Shown one piece after another: positions 1 through 5,852 of a stretch of 6,559 bases of DNA (its first letter is position 1; each line of letters starts with the position of its first letter). The position numbers and the translations under genes were made by a program. A model generated the notes under the pieces. It saw nothing but the letters and a program-made list of their open reading frames with translations, was not told where the DNA came from and made no database searches. The DNA lies in NCBI GenBank assembly GCA_005877525.1, contig VBON01000291.1, positions 1 to 6,559 of the forward strand. Direction: 5' to 3'. Origin of the DNA: Nitrospirota bacterium. GTDB lineage: Bacteria; Nitrospirota; Nitrospiria; Nitrospirales; NS-4.

Positions 1-850
1 GCACCGGCTTACCGGTTTTGTCGCGAACGTACCCGTACACAATGAAGCCGTGCTCGACTTTGGTCTTCACGAAGATCGGTTTGGGGGTGTCAGAGGATCC
101 GTTTTTGAGCGTGGCGAGATACGCCGCGAGGGCGTTCACTTCCTCATCGGTCATTAGTTCTTTGTATTTATCCGGCATCTGCTTTTTCTTGTGCTCCTTT
201 TCGAAGCCGTCGGCATACAAATAGCCGGGATCGAAGACTTTCTTCTTGATGTCATCCGGTGTCAAATAACTTCCGATATTATCGAGAACGGGCCCGCGCT
301 TTTTCACCGAGCCTTTACCGCCGATCTTGTGACAGTTGTAGCACTCGTGAAGGTCATAGACCTCCATGCCGCGCGCGATAATGTCTACAGAGCCAGAAGC
401 CGCCGGCGCAGACGCGGAGGGGACAGTTGCTGCCTGGGGCGGCGAAAATCTGTTGAGCGCAGTCAGGAGCGTATCTGTTTTGGTTTGCAGCTCTTCGGCC
501 TTCTTCAGGAGCGCCTCCAGCCGGGCCTGGCGTTGCTCCGGGGTCTCCATCTTCGGCTTGACGATCTTGTCGATTTTTTCCTTCTCCACAGCCGGATTAT
601 ATTGAGGCAGGATCGAAGCGCCTAGAACGTATGCCGCCGAAATCACCGCATAAAACACGAGCAGGGCGATGACTGCCTTCCAGCCTCCGACTTTTTGAAC
701 AGGAGGAGCGTCGAGCAGCAGGAACACCATGAGACCCAGGAGGACATAGATTACGAACATGATCTGAAAGACGGGAGGGAAATGCATGGCGCCTGTCACG
801 AACCAGACCAGCGGAATGAGGGCGCCACCAATGATCAACGTCAGCAGCAT
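1..850 (-). CDS. Membrane-anchored c-type cytochrome, partial (3' end outside window)
   Basis: This is probably an electron-transfer protein anchored in the inner membrane with its haem domain in the periplasm. The visible 283 codons encode three hydrophobic segments (about residues 3-23, 27-46 and 57-80), a charged helical stretch likely to be coiled coil (about 87-133), an Ala/Pro/Ser linker (136-155) and one cytochrome c domain. The haem site is CYNCH, residues 170-174 (Cys170, Cys173, His174), and Met225 in KQMPDKY is the likely axial ligand. After residue 256 a new beta-rich segment begins (HGFIVYGYVRDKTGKPV) that resembles the start of a carboxypeptidase-regulatory or other Ig-like domain; it is cut by the window edge. 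I chose ATG at 850, with GGAG 11 nt upstream. GTG at 862 is the alternative, and an in-frame TAA at 886-884 bars anything longer. The redox partner cannot be told from this window. Confidence 0.85.
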   Translation of the reverse strand, partial: MLLTLIIGGALIPLVWFVTGAMHFPPVFQIMFVIYVLLGLMVFLLLDAPPVQKVGGWKAVIALLVFYAVISAAYVLGASILPQYNPAVEKEKIDKIVKPKMETPEQRQARLEALLKKAEELQTKTDTLLTALNRFSPPQAATVPSASAPAASGSVDIIARGMEVYDLHECYNCHKIGGKGSVKKRGPVLDNIGSYLTPDDIKKKVFDPGYLYADGFEKEHKKKQMPDKYKELMTDEEVNALAAYLATLKNGSSDTPKPIFVKTKVEHGFIVYGYVRDKTGKPV

Positions 851-1010
851 TTGCCGAGACACTCCAGCGACGATCTGGTCAACTTACCACGGCACGGGTC
901 ATCCGGCAATGGCTGCTATACAGACGCCGAACAGACTTGCCGGTTGCTCGCGGATAAACGTACTTCGGGGTGCATAACCTAGGAGGATTTGAGCGCTACG
1001 AGATGAAAGG

Positions 1011-1676
1011 TCAGCGCGCGGCGGTTTGACTGTCCGGAGGTTGGGGCGGAATCATGCCGCTGACCGCCAGCAAGATCGCCGTCCTGGTGAGCGTTTTCGT
1101 CTTCTTCATGATGTTCTTGATATGTTCTTTGACAGTCTGCTCCGTGACGTGCATCTCGTTGGCGATTTCCTTGTTCGTCATGCCCTTTAGGAGATGTTGA
1201 ACGACGTTCACTTCGCGGTCGGTGAGTTGAAACCGTCTTTTTGCGCCCCGGAGCAGGCCCACCAGGGGGCGGCTCACTTCTTCCAGCAAAACGAGAATCT
1301 CGGAACGAGCAGGATCATTTGCGTCCGGGAGACCGATCGCCAGGACAAGAATCTCTGTGCGACGGTCGGAAATAACGTGCTTGATCTGGAGTTGGTCCAA
1401 ATCCGTGGTGTGGACTGTGGATTGCATCAATCGGGCGACTTCCGCGCAGACTTGCAGTACCGCATGCGGGATAACTCCGGTCGCCACTGTACCTTGCTGC
1501 ATCCGGTGGATCAGCCCACACAGCTTCCAAGATTGGTGGTCTCTGTACAGTAATTTCAAGGAACTGGAGAGAATAAGAAACCCCGGACTGATGTGCTCGT
1601 CAGCCATGGCCTGATGTTCAGGATCGGGGGGCAATGGGCGTGGTTTTTCCATGTGCATTCTCTTTCGAAGCGACAT
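1011..1676 (-). CDS. LuxR/GerE-type transcriptional regulator
   Basis: A 221-residue DNA-binding regulator. The C-terminal GerE helix-turn-helix spans about residues 147-210: LTDREVNVVQHLLKGMTNKE, then the recognition-helix region around VTEQTVKEHIKNIMKK. The N-terminal 140 residues are not a CheY-like receiver, since the Asp/Lys pattern is absent. PGFLILSSSLKLLYRD near residue 31 looks like the opening strands of a PAS-like sensor fold, but this is a weak resemblance. It is therefore probably a single-component regulator or one answering to an unseen signal. Starts at Met1 (1676), Met7 and Met9 (1652) are all possible. Met9 has the better purine-rich stretch (AAAGAGA) at a normal distance. 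It lies 54 nt downstream of the expected cruF stop at 1731 and overlaps the frameshifted reading of cruF. It could regulate the isoprenoid operon or the downstream cytochrome; the sequence does not say which. Confidence 0.88.
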   Translation of the reverse strand: MSLRKRMHMEKPRPLPPDPEHQAMADEHISPGFLILSSSLKLLYRDHQSWKLCGLIHRMQQGTVATGVIPHAVLQVCAEVARLMQSTVHTTDLDQLQIKHVISDRRTEILVLAIGLPDANDPARSEILVLLEEVSRPLVGLLRGAKRRFQLTDREVNVVQHLLKGMTNKEIANEMHVTEQTVKEHIKNIMKKTKTLTRTAILLAVSGMIPPQPPDSQTAAR

Positions 1677-2541
1677 CTTCTTTACGGATTTTTCGGGGTG
1701 ATTCTTGAGAAAAAGGGGCCTGACAGGTGATTATGTCTTCAAAGGCGCCCGTTCGGCGAGCCTTAGCCACAGCAGTCCGCTGACCGGCAGATAGAGCATG
1801 AGCCCGGTCCAGCCGATCAGCGGCTCTCCGATCCAAAAGGTCATTGCTAGATTGAAACCAAAAGCTCATTGCGAGATTGAAAATCACGACGCCGAAGTAG
1901 AGGGCGGCGCCGAGCAGCAAGGGGCCGGCCATATTCGCATCAGGAGGAGGGGCGCCCAACCGGGGCTCCAGAAGCCGGAACAGGCCCAAAGCAAGGAGGC
2001 CGACGAGCGCCCAGCCAAGGTAATTGGCGATGGGCACGCCGAAGTGCGCGCCCGCCTCCGGATAATAATAAATTTTGCCGAGGAACCAGCGGTCGCCGCG
2101 CAGGGCTACCGGATCGATGATGACGTCGACGAGGGCGAAGAACAGAACGGAGAGAGCGAGCACGGACCACGACGTCTGCAGCGCGGTGGAGGCAATGTAT
2201 ATTTGTGATCCTTGCCGGCGGCTCCGCGAGCGGAACAGGAGGCTCAGACAGTAGCTGCCGAACAAGAGGAAGGCAAAAGACAGTGAGGCCATAAACGGGA
2301 TATTGCTGAGGTATAGTTCCTGTCCGCGTGTTGAGTCGTTATAGAAGTACCAGCCGAAGGGAATGCCGGTCCGCGTGGATGAAAACTCGCACGCGAATGC
2401 CACCATCCAGGTGATAAGAAAAAAAATGGTCGTCCGCGTGCGGCCCATAAGGGAGACCGAAATCGCGAGCGCCAGCATGAGTGGGACAAACACATACGGG
2501 CGGAGCAGCACGGTCTTTCCGAGGACGGTGAGGAACTCCAT
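1618..2541 (-). CDS. cruF: CruF-type carotenoid biosynthesis membrane protein, C terminus frameshifted
   Basis: Member of the carotenoid biosynthesis protein family (Pfam Caroten_synth) that includes CruF, which adds water to the psi end of carotenes. Family landmarks are PFGWYFY (61-67), SNIPFMASLSFAFLLFG (79-95) and DPVALRGDRWFLGKIYYYPE (143-162), the last followed by GVPIANYLGWALVG. Six membrane segments are visible (about 14-31, 37-53, 81-102, 121-142, 171-190, 206-227). Residue 221 onward enters a 25-bp imperfect tandem duplication (1832-1881) that shifts the frame. As assembled, the 307-codon reading continues with 77 charged, membrane-free residues to 1618 and overlaps luxR. Removing one copy gives a 261-residue protein ending LRLAERAPLKT at 1731, with a seventh membrane segment. 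The start lies 7 nt after the stop of the preceding gene, has no clear ribosome binding site, and is probably translationally coupled. Family assignment is firm; the exact reaction is inferred. Confidence 0.82.
   Translation of the reverse strand: MEFLTVLGKTVLLRPYVFVPLMLALAISVSLMGRTRTTIFFLITWMVAFACEFSSTRTGIPFGWYFYNDSTRGQELYLSNIPFMASLSFAFLLFGSYCLSLLFRSRSRRQGSQIYIASTALQTSWSVLALSVLFFALVDVIIDPVALRGDRWFLGKIYYYPEAGAHFGVPIANYLGWALVGLLALGLFRLLEPRLGAPPPDANMAGPLLLGAALYFGVVIFNLAMSFWFQSSNDLLDRRAADRLDRAHALSAGQRTAVAKARRTGAFEDIITCQAPFSQESPRKIRKEDVASKENAHGKTTPIAPRS
1731..1856 (-). other. Displaced native 3' end of cruF
   Basis: Read in the frame of the second duplication copy, this stretch encodes a typical family ending: FNLAMTFWIGEPLIGWTG, then a hydrophobic segment containing LMLYLPVSGLLWL, then LRLAERAPLKT and a TAA stop at 1733-1731. 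It is out of frame with the upstream part of the gene as assembled. Its preserved coding character (membrane helix, sensible stop, 54 nt before luxR) indicates that the frame was lost very recently or is not lost in the living organism. Confidence 0.8.
1832..1881 (-). repeat. Imperfect 25-bp tandem duplication in cruF
   Basis: Two adjacent 25-bp copies, at 1857-1881 (first read) and 1832-1856 (second read), match at 22 of 25 positions. Read on the minus strand both encode FNLAM-S/T-FW. The differences are a synonymous CTC/CTA Leu codon, AGC/ACC (Ser/Thr) and the final base. Because 25 is not a multiple of three, the second copy and everything after it are shifted. Confidence 0.93.
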
Positions 2542-2548
2542 CAGGTGG

Positions 2549-3211
2549 TCAGAACGCCTGAATCAGTCGCATCGCTTCGATTGCCCGGTCGCGCGGCCGG
2601 AGCATGAATTCGCGAGCCTTTTTGTCGTGTCGGCGGCGCGCCTGTTCGAAACTGTCATCCTTTCCCCAGGTGGGAAGCGGCGGGTTTTCAATGCGGACCC
2701 GATGCAGGCGGCCATCCCGGCAGAAGGTCGCAGTGAAGACGGGCACGTCCGCGCGGAGCCCTACCGTCTTGGCATCCGAAGGGGTGTCCCAGGCACGAAG
2801 ATCTTCCAGTTCGCTCCACAGGAGCGCATAGGCCGTCGAGTCTATGGTTAACTCTCGGGATTCGGGAAGCTTGCTCTCCTTCTCAGGCGTTTCCACGATC
2901 AAGGATTTGATCCCCGAAGACGTTTCCACCAGCCATACACTGTTATAGATGCTGTAGGTGCCGGCGAGCCCGACTTCCAGCGCCAGGAGACTTTTTATGC
3001 CACCCGCTTCGGCAAGTTGTCGCACCTTCTCTAACATCCCGACGCGCGTCGAATTCTCGCCCCAGGCATTAAGCTTATCCGATGCCGGATCGGTGATGCC
3101 GCGCCCAAGGCAGGACTGCGCCGCGCCCTCCGGATTAACAGGTGCGGCCGAGACGGCAGTTCCTAAAAGCGGTATTGCGCAACAAGTTATTGCGACCACT
3201 AGCTTACGCAT
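2549..3211 (-). CDS. Secreted protein of unknown function in the isoprenoid operon
   Basis: I do not recognise this family. The 220-residue product starts with a clear Sec signal peptide: MRKLVV, hydrophobic core to about residue 20, and likely cleavage after Ala22 or Ala23 in AVSAAPV. It therefore probably acts in the periplasm. The mature part has only two cysteines (34 and 164), which could form a disulphide, and a mixed alpha/beta look with an amphipathic Arg/Lys/Glu-rich C-terminal helix (about 185-217). No catalytic motif is evident. The start at 3211 was preferred over a longer in-frame reading to 3286 because the extra 25 residues lie inside hpnA and would bury the signal peptide. This ATG overlaps the hpnA stop (ATGCGTAA, 3211-3204), suggesting coupled translation. 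The gene is followed 7 nt later by cruF, so a role linked to the membrane isoprenoids is plausible but unproven. Confidence 0.8.
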   Translation of the reverse strand: MRKLVVAITCCAIPLLGTAVSAAPVNPEGAAQSCLGRGITDPASDKLNAWGENSTRVGMLEKVRQLAEAGGIKSLLALEVGLAGTYSIYNSVWLVETSSGIKSLIVETPEKESKLPESRELTIDSTAYALLWSELEDLRAWDTPSDAKTVGLRADVPVFTATFCRDGRLHRVRIENPPLPTWGKDDSFEQARRRHDKKAREFMLRPRDRAIEAMRLIQAF

Positions 3212-4190
3212 ATTTATGATCTTTGAACCACTGCACGGCCTGTTCCAGCGCGCTTTCAACAGGCGTCTGCGATAATCCCAATTCACGGATCGCTTTGGCA
3301 GAATCGTAGTGCATCACGTACTTGGCCATTTTCACGCCTTCGAAGGGAATCCTAGGCGGGCGGTGCGTGACATAATCGGAAAGCCATTGATTGGCATAGG
3401 CCAAGGGCAGAATACTCGCGCGAGGTAGTTTCACGCGTGGCGCGGCAATACCAGTCAGTCGACTCAATGTGGCAAAGACTTCATAAAGCGAAAGGTTCCG
3501 ATTACCCAGGATATAGCGCTCGCCGAGGCGTCCTTTCTCCATTGCCAGGAGGTGACCCTGGGCCACGTCATCAACATCCACCAGATTCATTCCGGTTTCA
3601 ATATAGGCCTTCATCCGACGCTTCATAAAATCCACGATGATCTGTCCCGTAGGAGTCGGCTTGATATCGCGCGGACCGACGGGCGCGCTGGGATTGACGA
3701 TGATGACGGGTAGTCCTTCGTGCGCCAATTTTAGCACCTCTTGTTCGGCCAGGAACTTCGAGCGCTTGTAATGCCCCGTCATCTGATGCACTGAAACCGG
3801 CGTTTCTTCTGTTCCGAGGCCCTCACCCGCCGGCAAACCGATAGCTCCAATTGTACTGGTGTAGACGATGCGCTCAACGCCGGCTTCGCGCGCTGCCTCC
3901 ATAAGACGCCGAGTACCGGCCACGTTGATGTCGTAGAAGATCTGAGGATCAGAGGCCCAGAGGGCATAGTGTGCCGCCACATGATAAAGCTGACGACAAC
4001 CGGACAGGGCCCGGCGAAGCGAAATGGGGTCCCGAAGATCTCCCGCCGATCGCTCAACGGGCAATCCCTGAAGATTTCCGACATCACTGGTCGGTCGAAC
4101 GAGAACCCGGACATCCAGGCCGCGCGCAAGCAGGTGGCGAGTCACAGCGGCTCCAATGAATCCTGTCGATCCTGTCACCAGCTCTTTCAT
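3204..4190 (-). CDS. hpnA: Hopanoid-associated NAD-dependent sugar epimerase HpnA
   Basis: A 328-residue extended short-chain dehydrogenase of the HpnA type. HpnA is found with hopanoid genes and is thought to act on sugar-derived hopanoid head groups; its exact reaction is not settled. The N terminus carries the nucleotide-binding loop TGSTGFIG (Gly7, Gly10, Gly13). The HpnA-like stretch HVAAHYALWASDPQIFYDIN (70-89) is followed by the TST strand with Ser112 and the catalytic Tyr141-x3-Lys145 (HYKRSK). NPSAPVGPRDIKPTPTG (166-182) is also typical. Length matches the family. I took ATG at 4190, preceded by GAAG six bases upstream. A longer reading to 4307 would add a non-homologous tail lying inside ispA. 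ATG at 4196 is a minor alternative. The gene lies 19 nt after ispA and shares 8 nt with the next gene. A less specific name would be dihydroflavonol-4-reductase-like protein. Confidence 0.9.
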   Translation of the reverse strand: MKELVTGSTGFIGAAVTRHLLARGLDVRVLVRPTSDVGNLQGLPVERSAGDLRDPISLRRALSGCRQLYHVAAHYALWASDPQIFYDINVAGTRRLMEAAREAGVERIVYTSTIGAIGLPAGEGLGTEETPVSVHQMTGHYKRSKFLAEQEVLKLAHEGLPVIIVNPSAPVGPRDIKPTPTGQIIVDFMKRRMKAYIETGMNLVDVDDVAQGHLLAMEKGRLGERYILGNRNLSLYEVFATLSRLTGIAAPRVKLPRASILPLAYANQWLSDYVTHRPPRIPFEGVKMAKYVMHYDSAKAIRELGLSQTPVESALEQAVQWFKDHKYA

Positions 4191-4205
4191 AGGCATCTTC
4201 GAAAA

Positions 4206-4227
4206 ATCGCTAGTGTTTTCTAGCGAT
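4206..4227 (-). terminator. Terminator-like hairpin over the ispA stop codon
   Basis: A perfect 8-bp stem (ATCGCTAG / CTAGCGAT) with a 6-base loop is followed on the minus strand by a run of five T. It contains the ispA TAG stop and ends just before the hpnA start region. The shape is that of an intrinsic terminator, but the stem has only four G-C pairs, so it may be a partial terminator or attenuator setting the ispA to hpnA ratio, or an mRNA-processing hairpin. Confidence 0.45.
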
Positions 4228-5094
4228 ATAACGCGCGAGATCGCGGAGAGGGTCCGCCTTCGAGTCGAAGTTCTGCAGGTACTGGATAGCGGAAACCACA
4301 CGTTCATCAGCCAGTTTCCGAGCGCCCTGCACTCCGAAGAAGGCGGGATAGGTCTTTTTGCCTCGGGAAGCGTCCGTATGGGTGTCCTTTCCGAGTTCCT
4401 CGCGGGAGCCGACCACGTTCAGCACATCGTCGGCGATTTGAAACGCGAGACCGATCTCCTCCGCATAGGCAGTCAAATCCTTCAGTGCGGTGGGTGACGC
4501 TCCCGCCAGGATCCCGCCGATTCGAACCGCGGCTCTGATGAGCTTCCCGGTCTTCCAGCGATGGACACCTTCCAGAGTTGCGAAGGTAATATCCTTTCCT
4601 TCGGCTTCGATATCCGCGACTTGCCCGGCCACCATGCCTGCGTTGCCGGCGCCGCCGGCCAGTTCTTGGACCACCTGGATCTGTGCGACGGCGTCAACTC
4701 CGTCCAACGAATTTCTGCTGATAAGGTCGAAGGCCATGGTAAGGAGAGCATCACCCGCAAGGATGGCCATCGCCTCTCCGAACACCTTATGATTGGTGAG
4801 CTTGCCCCGGCGGTAATCGTCGTTGTCCATGGCCGGCAGGTCGTCGTGGATCAGCGAATAGGTGTGGACAAGCTCCAACGCGGCCGCGCAGGGCAGAATC
4901 GACGGCGAGGAAACACCGACCGCCTCATAGGCGGCGATGGCAAGAATCGGGCGGACGCGCTTGCCGCCTGCAAATAAGCTGTACCGCATCGATTTGTGAA
5001 GGGTCGCCGGTGGGCAATTTTCTGCAGGAATGACGGAGTCGAGGAAACGGTCGACATCCTGTCGTTTTTGCTCGAGGTAGGTCGTGATGTCCAT
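4210..5094 (-). CDS. ispA: Polyprenyl synthase, probably farnesyl diphosphate synthase
   Basis: A 294-residue trans-isoprenyl diphosphate synthase of the IspA/CrtE family. It condenses IPP with allylic diphosphates in the cytoplasm. The first Asp-rich motif is DDLPAMD (84-90) within LIHDDLPAMDNDDYRRG, and the IPP-binding GGKRVRP is at 43-49. Tyr79, five residues before the first Asp, together with the two-residue insertion in that motif is the pattern of bacterial FPP synthases such as E. coli IspA, so a C15 product is likely. The second motif reads DDVLN (222-226), with Asn instead of the usual last Asp. FPP would serve squalene and hopanoid synthesis (hpnA follows) and, after elongation or as squalene, carotenoids (cruF). 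The ATG at 5094 has no Shine-Dalgarno sequence but a promoter-like pair ends 10 nt upstream, so the message may be nearly leaderless. Confidence 0.93.
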   Translation of the reverse strand: MDITTYLEQKRQDVDRFLDSVIPAENCPPATLHKSMRYSLFAGGKRVRPILAIAAYEAVGVSSPSILPCAAALELVHTYSLIHDDLPAMDNDDYRRGKLTNHKVFGEAMAILAGDALLTMAFDLISRNSLDGVDAVAQIQVVQELAGGAGNAGMVAGQVADIEAEGKDITFATLEGVHRWKTGKLIRAAVRIGGILAGASPTALKDLTAYAEEIGLAFQIADDVLNVVGSREELGKDTHTDASRGKKTYPAFFGVQGARKLADERVVSAIQYLQNFDSKADPLRDLARYIARKH

Positions 5095-5104
5095 ACGATT
5101 GCGC

Positions 5105-5134
5105 AGGTTAGCAAAGGGCTGAAAAGGGTGTCAA
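5105..5134 (-). promoter_or_regulatory. Candidate sigma-70-type promoter for ispA
   Basis: On the minus strand a perfect TTGACA (5134-5129) is followed after 18 nt by TAACCT (5110-5105), which is preceded by TG as in an extended -10 element. The -10 is a poor match, but the -35 is perfect and the position in the 77-nt gap before ispA is right. The start of transcription would fall only a few bases before the ATG. Confidence 0.4.
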
Positions 5135-5171
5135 CGCACCAAATTGCCCCTCTGGGCAGAGCGAGGCGTCT

Positions 5172-5771
5172 CTATGGAATGGCCGCGAAGTCGAGGTCGA
5201 AGGAGACTTCGCCGCCGCTATGCGGAAACACCGCGAGCTGGGTTTTCGCCTGCGGATCAAAATCTTTGTAGGCGAAGAAAGCGACGACCTTGGCGCGATA
5301 TGCAGGAGAGGACGGCCAGGCGCTGGACCGAGCGGCCGTGCCGTCAGACCGCACCTTTGCGGGAATAACCTTGCGGTCGCCTTGAAGCAACAAGACGTAA
5401 CTGTCCACGGCGAAGTCGCGGCGTTCCCCAAACAGAATAATGCTGACCAGCAGGTGCGGGTCGCTGAGAGTTTCATCGCGTTCCAAGTCAGACGGTCGAA
5501 GGCCGCGAAGCCCGAAATGCGCAGACATCACCGCAAGGGCATCGAGCTTCGTCATCAGGAAGCCGTGAGGCTTCGTCTGGTTCCTGTCGGGACCGAACCA
5601 CGTATATAGGTGATCGGGCGGAGTGCGCGCAGCAGCAGCGGTTTGTCCCCGTTCAATAGCACTTGTGACTTGCTCGGAGCTTGGGTGCATGTCGATGGCA
5701 TAAGTCAGGGGCGTCGTAAGGCACCCGTCTAGGACAATGCTCGCCGCGGAAAGCAGGACTCTAGATCGCAT
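5172..5771 (-). CDS. Small exported protein, possible lipoprotein, unknown function
   Basis: I do not recognise this 199-residue protein. It starts with Arg2/Arg4 and a hydrophobic stretch ending VLDGC at residues 13-17, which resembles a lipoprotein signal with Cys17 as lipidation site, though Asp two residues before the Cys is unusual. Cys17 is the only cysteine. The rest looks like a compact alpha/beta domain: LDALAVMSAHFGLRG (76-90), a strand-rich centre (LLVSIILFGE, DSYVLLLQGD) and AKVVAFFAYKDFDPQAKTQL (160-179), ending FDLDFAAIP. The strands with alternating charged loops suggest a beta-sandwich. ATG at 5771 has no ribosome binding site but sits just downstream of a good -35 box, suggesting a leaderless message. 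ispA follows after 77 nt with its own candidate promoter, so this gene may be a separate unit. Confidence 0.78.
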   Translation of the reverse strand: MRSRVLLSAASIVLDGCLTTPLTYAIDMHPSSEQVTSAIERGQTAAAARTPPDHLYTWFGPDRNQTKPHGFLMTKLDALAVMSAHFGLRGLRPSDLERDETLSDPHLLVSIILFGERRDFAVDSYVLLLQGDRKVIPAKVRSDGTAARSSAWPSSPAYRAKVVAFFAYKDFDPQAKTQLAVFPHSGGEVSFDLDFAAIP

Positions 5772-5778
5772 GAACCGT

Positions 5779-5805
5779 ATTATGCGGGCGAGTGATTTCT
5801 GTCAA
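5779..5805 (-). promoter_or_regulatory. Candidate promoter for the 5771 gene (leftward)
   Basis: Minus strand: TTGACA (5805-5800) is a perfect -35 box. CATAAT (5784-5779) matches five of six bases of the -10 consensus at a short 15-nt spacing. The -10 ends 7 nt before the ATG at 5771, so transcription would begin at or next to the start codon. Confidence 0.45.
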
Positions 5806-5814
5806 GCGCCAGGC

Positions 5815-5843
5815 TTGCGGCAATGACGGTCGTTGTGTAGACT
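5815..5843 (+). promoter_or_regulatory. Candidate promoter for the zinc-finger gene (rightward)
   Basis: Plus strand: TTGCGG (5815-5820), a 17-nt spacer, then TAGACT (5838-5843). Each hexamer is only a partial match to consensus, but spacing is ideal and the -10 ends 9 nt before the ATG at 5853. There is no Shine-Dalgarno sequence before that ATG. It lies back to back with the leftward promoter, so one regulator could affect both. Confidence 0.33.
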
Positions 5844-5852
5844 CACCTACTT

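Noticed and set aside
903..943. Inverted repeat CCGGCAA / TTGCCGG between luxR and the cytochrome gene
   Set aside because: Seven-bp arms with a 27-base loop and no T run. It could arise by chance, and I see no riboswitch, tRNA or terminator in this 160-nt gap.
912..971. A 19-codon minus-strand ORF upstream of the cytochrome gene (MHPEVRLSASN...)
   Set aside because: No ribosome binding site and no coding character; too short to support.
191..2851. Plus-strand open frames at 191-625, 1194-1553, 1798-2208 and 2363-2851
   Set aside because: They are antisense shadows of well-supported minus-strand genes with recognisable motifs, and they show no family features of their own.
3212..3286. N-terminal extension of the secreted protein to 3286
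   Set aside because: It lies inside hpnA and would put 25 charged residues before a clear signal peptide.
4191..4307. N-terminal extension of hpnA to 4307
   Set aside because: The extra residues lie inside ispA in another frame and precede the normal family start just before the TGSTGFIG loop.
5142..5160. Small hairpin TGCCC-CTCT-GGGCA after the 5771 gene, considered as a terminator
   Set aside because: Only a 5-bp stem, and the downstream sequence on the minus strand has no proper T run.
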